Shown one piece after another: positions 57,441-64,000 of a stretch of 64,000 nucleotides of DNA. The notes under the pieces were generated by a model that was not told the DNA's origin, made no database searches, and saw nothing but the letters and a program-made list of their open reading frames with translations. The DNA is from DATBDN01 sp963715995 (GTDB taxonomy: Bacteria > Actinomycetota > Thermoleophilia > Solirubrobacterales > Thermoleophilaceae). The DNA lies in assembly GCA_963715995.1 (NCBI GenBank), contig OY970283.1, forward strand, positions 1,984,001 to 2,048,000, read 5' to 3'. The translations under genes and the position numbers were made by a program. The stretch's first letter is position 1; the number at the start of each line of letters is the position of its first letter.

Positions 57441-57881
57441 TCAGGCACCCGGGAGGGTTGCCAGGTCGCCGAGGACCAGATCGCGTTCCTCCTCATCCTC
57501 GATCGCGGCGGCGATCTGCCGAGCCGTCTCGGCGTGCTCGGCCGCCTGCTGCATCTGGCCCGCGACGGCGTAGGCGCGCGCGCTGGCCTCGTGCGCGCAG
57601 GCCACATCGAACGCCTCGAGGCCCGCTGTCTGCGCGATCGCCAGGCACAGGCCCGCGTGATGGAGGGCCGGTCCTGGACGCCCCGCGACCGAATACGCGC
57701 GCGATACCTGCCATTCGCCGCGGGCGTGGTTGAGCGGAGTTCCGTCGACCTCCCAGAGGAACCTGGACGCGTGCGCCGCGTGGATCATCAGCTCGGTCTC
57801 CCGCGCGGTGCGATCCGGCTTCTCGAGCAGCGTCCACACATAGTTGAAGAGCTCGGAGGCGAGTTGGCGCGAGTCGGCCAT
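57441..57881 (-). CDS. Hypothetical helical (TPR-like) protein
   Basis: A 146-residue protein from the ATG at 57881, which overlaps the cdsA stop (ATGA). It is made of paired helices (LASELFNYVWTLLEKPDRTA; HEASARAYAVAGQMQQAAEH) like a short TPR domain. Its position between cdsA and dxr suggests an accessory role, but nothing more can be said. Confidence 0.65.
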   Translation of the reverse strand: MADSRQLASELFNYVWTLLEKPDRTARETELMIHAAHASRFLWEVDGTPLNHARGEWQVSRAYSVAGRPGPALHHAGLCLAIAQTAGLEAFDVACAHEASARAYAVAGQMQQAAEHAETARQIAAAIEDEEERDLVLGDLATLPGA

Positions 57882-58692
57882 CAGTGCACCGCCAGCGTCA
57901 CGTAGTAGGCCGTCACCACCGTGAAGAAGACGGCGTCGAGGCGGTCCAGCACGCCGCCGTGCGCGCCGAACACGGTGCCGGCGTCCTTGACGGCGTTGTC
58001 GCGCTTGATCAGCGACTCGAACAGGTCGCCGATCGGGGCCGCGACCGCGACCGAGACTCCGATCACCAGGGCGTCGATCCCGTTCAGCCAGTCCTGGTAG
58101 GTCCCGGCGAACCAGAACGCGAGCGTGCCGATGATTACTCCCCCGACGAGCCCCTCGACGGTCTTGTTCGGCGATATGCGCGGCGCAAGCCGCGTGCGGC
58201 CCCACGCGCGGCCGGCGAAGTACGCGCCGGTGTCGCCGAGGAAGGTGCCGATGAGCGTGTCAAGCACCAGACCGCCGCCATGCGGGAGCTTGCGCAGCAA
58301 CATCGCGTGAGCCACAGCCAGCCCGATCCAGATCACGCCGAGGAAGACCACGGCCATCGCCCACGATGCGTTCTCGAACTCCGGCCGCAGAAGCGTGAGG
58401 AAGAAGACCACCGGCACGCTGATCGCCACCACCAGCAGCACCTGGTCGCGGTCGCCGAAGCGGGCGGCGAACACGAGCGCGATCACCACCAGGTAGCCCG
58501 CGATGACGGCGGGCCCGGCCGGCGCATCATGCGGAACAGCTCCGCGCACGCCATCGCGCCGAGCGCTGCGATCCCGAAGGCGAACACGGTGCCGCCCTCG
58601 ACCACGATGAAGATCGCGAATGCGATCAGCGGGACCGCGGCCAGCAGCCGCGCCCCCAGGTCCGAGCCTTCGTTGCGGCGCGAGCTCGCCAT
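57881..58692 (-). pseudogene. cdsA: Phosphatidate cytidylyltransferase, frameshifted
   Basis: The N-terminus (from the ATG at 58692, overlapping uppS by ATGA) reads MASSRRNEGSDLGARLLAAV to FRMMRR. After that the sense moves to the next frame: AGPAVIAGYLVVIALVFAAR through the CDS signature SPNKTVEGLVGGVIIGTLAF and KDAGTVFGAHGGVLDRLDAV. One missing G near 58511-58525 explains it; with that base restored the protein has 270 residues and about seven membrane helices. CdsA makes CDP-diacylglycerol and is normally essential, so an assembly error is more likely than a real lesion. Confidence 0.85.
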
Positions 58693-59345
58693 CAGCGTGC
58701 GCCGAAGCGGCGCCCGCGCGCCTCGTACTCGTCCAGCGCGGCGCGCAGATCGGTCTCATCGAAGTCGGGCCAGAGCGTCTCCGTGAACACCAGCTCGGAG
58801 TAGGCGCATTGCCAGAGCAGGAAGTTCGAGGTGCGGATTTCGCCGCTGGTTCTGATCAAGAGGTCGGGGTCGGTCATCTCGGGCGCGTAGAGCAGGCGCC
58901 GGAAGTCTTCCTCGCCGCCGCCCTCGTACCGAGCCGCTGCATCCAGGATTTCAGCGCGCCCCCCGTAGTTGAACGCCACGAACAGCCGCAGGCGCGTGTT
59001 CGCGGCGGTCTCCGCCTCCGCCCAGGCCATCCGCTCCTGGAGCCCGGCCGAGACTTCGTCGCGGCGCCCGATGAAGCGCATGCGCACGCCCTCCTCGTCC
59101 AGCTCAGGCGTCTCCGACACGATCAGCTCGGCGAACATCTCCATCAGGCCCTCGACCTCGTCGCGCGGGCGCTGCCAGTTCTCGGTCGAGAAGGCGTAGA
59201 CGGTCAGCTCCTCGATGCCCAGCTTCACGGCGTCCTTCACGGTCTGCTTGAGCACGGTCGCGCCCTGGCGGTGGCCAGCGAGGACGGGCAACCCCCGGGC
59301 CTGAGCCCAGCGTGCATTCCCGTCCATGATGATCGCGACTTTCAG
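58692..59345 (-). CDS. uppS: Polyprenyl diphosphate synthase (UppS), probable CTG start
   Basis: A cis-prenyltransferase that makes the lipid carrier for wall synthesis. Conserved regions are IIMDGNARWA, YAFSTENWQRP, FNYGGRAEILDA and RTSGEIRTSNFLLWQ. The only ATG (59327) would begin at MDGN and place the catalytic Asp at residue 2, losing strand A. The frame continues to a CTG at 59345 (then KVAIIMDGN), which overlaps the frr stop (CTGA). That start gives 217 residues, still on the short side for the family. Confidence 0.9.
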   Translation of the reverse strand: MKVAIIMDGNARWAQARGLPVLAGHRQGATVLKQTVKDAVKLGIEELTVYAFSTENWQRPRDEVEGLMEMFAELIVSETPELDEEGVRMRFIGRRDEVSAGLQERMAWAEAETAANTRLRLFVAFNYGGRAEILDAAARYEGGGEEDFRRLLYAPEMTDPDLLIRTSGEIRTSNFLLWQCAYSELVFTETLWPDFDETDLRAALDEYEARGRRFGAR

Positions 59346-59911
59346 ACTTCGAGGATCTCTTGCTCTTTGTGCTTCAAGAGCTCGTCGATCTCGTGCACGC
59401 GATCGTCGGTCAGCTTCTGGAGCGCCTCTTCCGCGCGGTGCTCGTCGTCACCGCCCACGTCGCCGTCCTTCTTGAGCTCGCGGAGGTCGTGCATGATGTC
59501 GCGGCGCACGTTGCGCACCGCCACGCGACCGTCCTCGGCGATTCCCTTCACGATCCGGACCAGGTCCTTGCGGCGCTCCTCGGTCAGCTCGGGGATCGTC
59601 AGGCGGATCACGTTGCCGTCGTTGCCCGGGGTCAGTCCCAGGTCGGATTCCATGATCGACTTCTCGATCGCCTTGATCGAGGTCTTGTCGTACGGCGTCA
59701 CGGTCAACAGGCGCGCCTCGGAGGCGGACACGTTGGCGAGCTGCTTGAGCGGCGTCGAGGTGCCGTAGTAGTCCACGTTCACGCGGTCGAGCAGCGACGG
59801 GGACGCGCGGCCGGTGCGGACTGTGCCGAACTCGACCTTGGTCGCATCGACGGACTTGGCCATGCGGCCCCCTGCGTCGTCAAGTAGCTCGTCGATCAGC
59901 TCACTGCTCAT
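59342..59911 (-). CDS. frr: Ribosome recycling factor
   Basis: A 189-residue RRF with family motifs TVRTGRASPSLLDRVNVDYY and IRLTIPELTEERRKDLVRIV, and C-terminal DRVHEIDELLKHKEQEILEV. It splits post-termination ribosomes together with EF-G. It is coupled to pyrH by ATGA and to uppS by CTGA. Confidence 0.96.
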   Translation of the reverse strand: MSSELIDELLDDAGGRMAKSVDATKVEFGTVRTGRASPSLLDRVNVDYYGTSTPLKQLANVSASEARLLTVTPYDKTSIKAIEKSIMESDLGLTPGNDGNVIRLTIPELTEERRKDLVRIVKGIAEDGRVAVRNVRRDIMHDLRELKKDGDVGGDDEHRAEEALQKLTDDRVHEIDELLKHKEQEILEV

Positions 59912-60636
59912 GTCGAAACCAGCGTCCCCACGCGGTCGCCGGAGACTATCCGCTGGATATTCGCCTCGTCATCCATGTTGAAGACGTAGATCGGAAGCTT
60001 GTTGTCCATGCACAGCGACAGGGCCGTCGAGTCCATCACGGCCAGGCCGCGCTGGAGCGCCTCGCGGTGCGAGATGTGGTCGATGAACTTGGCGTCCGGG
60101 TGCTCGCGCGGGTCGGCGTCGTAGACACCCTCGACCGCGTTCTTGGCCATCAGGAGCGCTTCGGCGCGGATCTCGAGCGCGCGCAGGGCGGCCGCGGTGT
60201 CGGTGGTGAAGAACGGGTTGCCCGTGCCGGCGGCGAAGATGACCACGCGCTGCTTCTCGAGGTGGCGCATCGCGCGGCGGCGGATGTAGGGCTCGGCCAC
60301 CTCGGAGATCGTGATCGCCGACTGCACACGCGTGTGCTTGCCGACCTTCTCGAGCGCGTCCTGGAGCGCCAGCGCATTCAGCACCGTGGCGAGCATCCCC
60401 ATGTAGTCGCCGGTCGCGCGGTCCATGCCGGCCGCCGCACCCTGGAGGCCGCGGTAGATGTTGCCGCCGCCGACCACGATCGCCACCTCCACGCCGCGGT
60501 CGGTCACGCCCTTGACGGCGGCGGCTATCGACGCGATGCGCTCGGGATCGGCGCCGTAGGGCAGGTCGCCCATGAGCGCCTCGCCTGAGAGCTTCAGCAA
60601 TACCCGCCGGAAGACCGGCGCGGCGCCGTTCTCCAT
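59908..60636 (-). CDS. pyrH: UMP kinase
   Basis: A 242-residue bacterial UMP kinase of the amino-acid-kinase fold: VLLKLSGEALMGD, VGGGNIYRGLQGA, RATGDYMGMLATVLNALALQ and FAAGTGNPFFTTDTAA. It makes UDP and is allosteric. It lies two bases after tsf in the usual rpsB-tsf-pyrH-frr order. Confidence 0.96.
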   Translation of the reverse strand: MENGAAPVFRRVLLKLSGEALMGDLPYGADPERIASIAAAVKGVTDRGVEVAIVVGGGNIYRGLQGAAAGMDRATGDYMGMLATVLNALALQDALEKVGKHTRVQSAITISEVAEPYIRRRAMRHLEKQRVVIFAAGTGNPFFTTDTAAALRALEIRAEALLMAKNAVEGVYDADPREHPDAKFIDHISHREALQRGLAVMDSTALSLCMDNKLPIYVFNMDDEANIQRIVSGDRVGTLVST

Positions 60637-60638
60637 GC

Positions 60639-61238
60639 CTACTCGGCGCCCACCTGGAAGCGGGAGAAGCGCTTGATGACCACGTTCTCGCCCGTCTTCT
60701 GCGAGATGTCGGCGCGCAGCTGCTCGATCGTGCGGCCCTCGTGCTTCGGGTTCACGTGCTCCTGGTGGAGCAGCACGACGTCCTCGAGGCGCTTCCTGAT
60801 CTTGCCCTCGACGATCTTGCCGCGGATGTTCTCGGGCTTGTCCTGCACCTCGGCCTCGAAGACCCGCTTTTCGCCCTCGATGAAGTCCGCCGGCACGTGC
60901 TCCTCGGCGACCCAGTCGGGGCCCATTGCGGCGATGTGCTGGGCGACCTCGACCGCGAACTCCTGGAACTCCTCGGTGCGGGCCACGAAGTCGGTCTCGC
61001 AGTCGACCTCGACCAGCACGCCGATCTTGCCGGTGGCGTGGATGTAGGACGCCACGATGCCCTCGGATGCGCCGCGCTCGGCGCGCTTCTCGGCCTTCGC
61101 CGCGCCCTTGATGCGCAGGATCTCGACTGCCTTGTCGGCGTCGCCCGAGGCCTCCTCGAGCGCGCGCTTCGCGTCCATCATCCCCGCGCCGGTGCGGTCG
61201 CGGAGCGCCTTTACGTCCTTAGCCGTGAAATCAGCCAC
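60639..61238 (-). CDS. tsf: Elongation factor Ts
   Basis: A short-form EF-Ts of 199 residues from the GTG at 61238 (ADFTAKDVKALRDRTGAGMM); a GTG at 61244 overlapping the rpsB stop would add two residues. EF-Tu contact motif is ECETDFVAR-like: VDCETDFVARTEEFQEFA. It exchanges GDP for GTP on EF-Tu. The short form lacks part of the core found in E. coli. Confidence 0.96.
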   Translation of the reverse strand: MADFTAKDVKALRDRTGAGMMDAKRALEEASGDADKAVEILRIKGAAKAEKRAERGASEGIVASYIHATGKIGVLVEVDCETDFVARTEEFQEFAVEVAQHIAAMGPDWVAEEHVPADFIEGEKRVFEAEVQDKPENIRGKIVEGKIRKRLEDVVLLHQEHVNPKHEGRTIEQLRADISQKTGENVVIKRFSRFQVGAE

Positions 61239-61243
61239 TGTCA

Positions 61244-62191
61244 CTAGTTCTCCTCCGTCGGGTCGAAGCTGCGCTGGGTCGGGATCGCGTCCTCGTCGTC
61301 CTCGGCGCCCGCGGGCACAGGGGCCGGCTGCGGCACCTGGGGCTCGGGGTCGGCCTGGATCTCGCCGGCGGCGATCGCCTCCTGGCGGGCCTGCTCCTCG
61401 GCCTCGAGGCGGGCCTTCTCCTCGGCCTCGCGGCGCTGGCGCTCGTCCTCCTCGGCGCGGCGGCGCTCCTCCTCCTGGCGCTGACGCTCCTCTTCCGCCT
61501 GCCGGAAGACCGACGCGCGCTCGGCTGCGACGTCGCCGATCGCGTCGATGATCAGCTTGCACGAGCGGATCGCGTCGTCGTTGCCGGGGATGACGAAGTC
61601 GCACGGATCGGGGTCGCAGTTGGTGTCGACCAGGCCGATCAGCGGGATCTTGAGGCGCGTCGCTTCCTTCACGCCGATCGCCTCGGTCTTCAGGTCGACG
61701 ACGAAGACGGCGTCGGGCACGCGCTGGAGGTTCTTCACGCCGCCCAGGTTCATGTCGAGCTTGTCGAACTCGTTCTGGGCCGCGATCCGCTCGCGCGTGG
61801 GCAGCAGGTCGATCGTGCCGTCCTCACGCCACGCGGTCAGGCGATGCAGGCGCTCGATCCGCTTCGAGATCGTCTGCCAGTTGGTGAGCAGGCCGCCGAG
61901 CCAGCGCTGGTCGATGTAGGCCATGCCGGCCTTGTTCGCGGCCTCCTTGATGGAGTCGCGGGCCTGCTTCTTGGTGCCGACGAACAGGATCGTCCCGCCG
62001 CGGGCGGCGAGATCGGATGAGAAGTCCTGTGCCTTCTTGAGCAGCTTCTCGGTCTGCTCGAGGTCGATGATGTGAATCCCGCCGCGCTCGCCGAATATGT
62101 AGCGGCGCATCTTCGGGTTCCAGCGCCGGGTCTGATGCCCGAAGTGGACGCCTGCTTGCAGCAGGTCTTGGATGGAGACTTCAGTCGCCAC
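61244..62191 (-). CDS. rpsB: 30S ribosomal protein S2 with charged C-terminal extension
   Basis: The GTG at 62191 has an AAGGGAG site. Residues 1-230 are canonical S2 (SIQDLLQAGVHFGHQTRRWN, YIDQRWLGGLLTNWQTI). The last 85 residues or so are an Arg/Glu-rich probable helix (EEERQRQEEERRRAEEDERQ) and an acidic tail, making 315 residues instead of the usual 230-260. It begins the operon tsf-pyrH-frr-uppS-cdsA. Confidence 0.96.
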   Translation of the reverse strand: MATEVSIQDLLQAGVHFGHQTRRWNPKMRRYIFGERGGIHIIDLEQTEKLLKKAQDFSSDLAARGGTILFVGTKKQARDSIKEAANKAGMAYIDQRWLGGLLTNWQTISKRIERLHRLTAWREDGTIDLLPTRERIAAQNEFDKLDMNLGGVKNLQRVPDAVFVVDLKTEAIGVKEATRLKIPLIGLVDTNCDPDPCDFVIPGNDDAIRSCKLIIDAIGDVAAERASVFRQAEEERQRQEEERRRAEEDERQRREAEEKARLEAEEQARQEAIAAGEIQADPEPQVPQPAPVPAGAEDDEDAIPTQRSFDPTEEN

Positions 62192-62240
62192 GGTGCTCCC
62201 TTGTGAGTTGGCTGTAACAGCCCTGCGGCCGGCGGCGGGA

Positions 62241-62342
62241 CCCGGTCTGAGACCGGGCAGGGCCCCGCCCCGCTTCCGCAGGGGACGATTGGACATGGAG
62301 AAGGATAGACGGACGGGGCGCCCTGCTCTAGGCGCCCCGTCC
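62241..62342 (-). promoter_or_regulatory. rpsB: Structured leader of rpsB
   Basis: Two strong hairpins precede rpsB: GGACGGGGCGCC/GGCGCCCCGTCC (62311-62342, 12-bp stem, 8-base loop) and CCCGGTC/GACCGGG (62241-62257). The first is followed on the minus strand by a pyrimidine-rich stretch (GTCTATCCTTCTCC), so it could be an attenuator or the site of S2 feedback. The remaining bases to 62192 hold no gene. Confidence 0.4.
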
Positions 62343-62445
62343 GCACAGCTCGGGCCCAGCCACCGGAGGTAAGGAAGGTAGACCGGCCCGTCTTCATAAC
62401 GGCTGAGGAGGGTGCTGCTTGCGGGGGCGTTGTACCCCAGAAAGA

Positions 62446-62480
62446 GAAGAGGCGGCTCTTGTAAAAAGAACCGCCTCTTC
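62446..62480 (-). terminator. rluD: Intrinsic terminator downstream of rluD
   Basis: GAAGAGGCGG/CCGCCTCTTC, a 10-bp stem with an inner TCTT/AAGA, is followed on the minus strand by TCTTTCT. It lies 12 bases after the rluD stop and separates it from the rpsB operon. Confidence 0.65.
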
Positions 62481-62491
62481 ACTACCTATGT

Positions 62492-63385
62492 TCAGCCCCC
62501 GTCTGGCCCTCCGGAGACTGGCTCCCGCTGAGCGGCTTCGAGAGTTCGAAGCAAGTCGGCGGGTAGTTTGGACTCGCAATCCACTGTTTCCCCTGTTCGC
62601 GGATGGCTAAACACCAAATTTCCGGCGTGCAGGAATTGCCGCTCCAGGCCCAGTCTGCGCCCTGATCCACCGCCCCCGTAGACGGGGTCCCCCACCACCG
62701 GATGGCCGATGGCCGCGAGGTGCGCACGGATCTGGTGGGTGCGCCCGGTCACGAGGCGAACGCGCAGCAAAGTGGTGCGCTCGAGCTCCTGCTCGATCTC
62801 GAATTGCGTGACGGCGTCGCGCGGCTTGTCGGTGCGGGTCGACATCACGGTGCGCGAGCCGCGGTCGCGGCCGATCGGGGCGTCGATCGTCCCGCGGCGG
62901 GCATCCGGGCGTCCCTCGACGAGCGCGATGTACTCGCGCTTGATCTCGCGGCGGCGCAGCGCGTCCTGGAGGCGGCGGTGGACCTCCTCGGACTTGGCCA
63001 CCACCAGCAGGCCGGAGGTGTCGCGGTCGAGCCGGTGCACGATGCCCGGGCGGTATGACTCTCCCCCCTGCCCCGCCAGCGCCTGCGCCAGCGTGCCTGT
63101 GGGGTGCCCGGGCGCTGGATGGACGACCACGCCTGCGGGCTTGTCGACCACGATCAGGTCATCGTCCTCGTAGGCCACGCCGAACTCGACCCCGACGGCG
63201 CGCGTGTCGAGCTCGACCTTGGGCTCGGGCGCAACCTCGATCTGCATCTCGTCGTCGACCATGAAGCTCTTCGCGCGCGGTACGCCATCGACCCGCACGA
63301 GGCCAGCCTCGATCAGCCGTGCAGCCTTCGCGCGCGAGCCCACCTCGGGGCGCTCGGCCAGCGCGACGTCGAGCCGCCGGCTCAA
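62492..63385 (-). CDS. rluD: Ribosomal large subunit pseudouridine synthase (RluD type)
   Basis: A TTG at 63385, overlapping the lspA stop (TTGA), gives 297 residues. An S4 domain (RRLDVALAERPEVGSRAKAA) is followed by the RluA-family catalytic motif GIVHRLDRDTSGLLVVAKSE and RTHQIRAHLAAIGHPVVGDP. It makes pseudouridines in 23S rRNA. The lspA-rluD order is widespread in bacteria. Confidence 0.92.
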   Translation of the reverse strand: MSRRLDVALAERPEVGSRAKAARLIEAGLVRVDGVPRAKSFMVDDEMQIEVAPEPKVELDTRAVGVEFGVAYEDDDLIVVDKPAGVVVHPAPGHPTGTLAQALAGQGGESYRPGIVHRLDRDTSGLLVVAKSEEVHRRLQDALRRREIKREYIALVEGRPDARRGTIDAPIGRDRGSRTVMSTRTDKPRDAVTQFEIEQELERTTLLRVRLVTGRTHQIRAHLAAIGHPVVGDPVYGGGGSGRRLGLERQFLHAGNLVFSHPRTGETVDCESKLPADLLRTLEAAQREPVSGGPDGG

Positions 63386-63828
63386 TTGCGCGTCTCGGCC
63401 AGGTAGAGGACGCCGAGCACGCCCACGACGATGCACACGTCGGCCAGGTTGAACGCGGGCCACAGCACCGGGTCGATGAAGTCCGTCACGCCGTCGATCC
63501 GCGCGCGGTCCGCCAGGTTCCCGAGCGCCCCGCCGAAGACCATCCCCACCGGCAGCCAGAGCGCCGGCTTCGCGATGTTGGCCGCGAAGTAGCCGAGCAG
63601 CCCCGCCATGGCCACGAGCACTGCCACGAGCACGAGCGTGCCGTTGCCCGACAGGGCGCCGAACGCCACGCCGGTGTTCTTCACCCGCGTGATGTCGATC
63701 CCGAAGAAGACGTTCACGTGGTCGCCCGGCGTGACCGTGGCGCGGACCCACGCCTTCGTCATCTGGTCGAGGGCCACGACCACACCGACCGTCGCCAGCG
63801 CGAGGGCCCAGCCACGCGAGCGCGCCAC
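63382..63828 (-). CDS. lspA: Lipoprotein signal peptidase
   Basis: A 148-residue membrane aspartyl protease with four helices. The catalytic aspartates lie in GALGNLADRARIDGVTDFI and PAFNLADVCIVVGV, and the early signature is ALDQMTKAWV. It removes signal peptides from lipoproteins. It starts with GTG, three bases from the upstream gene, and is coupled to rluD. Confidence 0.95.
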   Translation of the reverse strand: MARSRGWALALATVGVVVALDQMTKAWVRATVTPGDHVNVFFGIDITRVKNTGVAFGALSGNGTLVLVAVLVAMAGLLGYFAANIAKPALWLPVGMVFGGALGNLADRARIDGVTDFIDPVLWPAFNLADVCIVVGVLGVLYLAETRN

Positions 63829-63831
63829 GGC

Positions 63832-64000
63832 TCAGCCCGCGATGGCGCCCGAGACGATGCTCGCGACGAGCAGCAGCACGATCGTCCCGACAATGGGGCT
63901 CAGGTCGAGCGCGCCGGGACCGAGGCGCACCATCGGCAGGAAGCGGCGCCAGAACGCCAGGTACGGGTCCACCACCGCCGACACCCAGTCCATGAACGTG
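63832..64000 (-). CDS. YggT family membrane protein, C-terminal part
   Basis: The minus strand enters at the window end and reads FMDWVSAVVDPYLAFWRRFL, then PGALDLSPIVGTIVLLLVAS, and ends SGAIAG. The DPYLAFWRRFLP...LDLSPIV pattern is the YggT/YlmG family. The N-terminus lies outside the window. YggT genes near lspA belong to the cell-division and envelope region in many actinobacteria. Confidence 0.75.
   Translation of the reverse strand, partial: TFMDWVSAVVDPYLAFWRRFLPMVRLGPGALDLSPIVGTIVLLLVASIVSGAIAG

Noticed and set aside
1..64000. tRNA, rRNA, RNase P or tmRNA genes
   Set aside because: I looked for T-loop and anticodon-arm patterns and for conserved rRNA segments and saw none; a covariance scan would be needed to exclude them fully.

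Overview
The window is high-GC chromosomal DNA from an actinobacterium, most likely class Thermoleophilia, order Solirubrobacterales. This placement is inferred from gene content: a GarA-like FHA gene next to an FtsR-like MerR gene and a short RsiG-like anti-sigma gene, a GAF/PP2C/STAS partner-switching module, a DEDD-exonuclease/GIY-YIG fusion, a WS/DGAT acyltransferase, and an rpsB-tsf-pyrH-frr-uppS-cdsA-dxr-rseP cluster. Genes are tightly packed, and more than twenty neighbours overlap by 1-4 bases (ATGA, GTGA, TTGA and similar junctions). No tRNA, rRNA or CRISPR array was seen.

Layout. 1-3.4 kb: small membrane proteins, then a stress-signalling pair (GAF-GAF-PP2C-HATPase plus STAS). 3.4-10.9 kb: a minus-strand run with two secreted esterase-like proteins, a maltose-type acetyltransferase, a cyclic-nucleotide-binding protein, two GNATs and a LysE exporter. 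10,865-21,050: an integrated element of about 10.2 kb bounded by a 15-bp direct repeat. It carries a tyrosine integrase, an excisionase-like HTH gene, a P27-type small terminase and a frameshifted tape-measure gene, but no large terminase, portal or capsid gene. It is either a decayed prophage or a phage satellite. 21-28 kb: a small repeat-containing membrane protein, a CrtC/AttH-like protein, an SDR, the DEDD/GIY-YIG nuclease, DNA polymerase IV, WS/DGAT and YbaK. 28-37 kb: amt-glnK, MreB, an ABC exporter, a GH3 enzyme and NAD synthetase. 37-45 kb: a thioesterase, a sigma4-like HTH/transmembrane protein, an AGPS-like FAD oxidase, apt, ftsR-like, garA-like, rsiG-like, an ECF sigma/anti-sigma pair and pgsA. 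45-53 kb: proS, two tandem clan GH-A glycosidases, ispG and a LysM-transglycosylase. 53-64 kb: fadD, rseP, dxr, cdsA, uppS, frr, pyrH, tsf, rpsB, rluD, lspA and a YggT gene cut by the window end.

Three observations stand out. (1) Several genes whose conserved N-termini are clear have no ATG, GTG or TTG start where one is needed; the reading frame instead reaches a CTG, ATA or ATC codon, often overlapping the previous stop codon (CTGA before uppS, ATAG before apt and before the ECF sigma gene). (2) Single-base frameshifts break cdsA, the ECF sigma gene and the tape-measure gene. Because cdsA is normally essential, assembly indels are a serious alternative to real mutation. (3) A family of palindromes with a central ATA loop, plus a dispersed 24-bp repeat, lies between convergent genes. 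One copy sits in a segment of about 242 bp flanked by exact 22-bp direct repeats, which looks like an insertion with target duplication.
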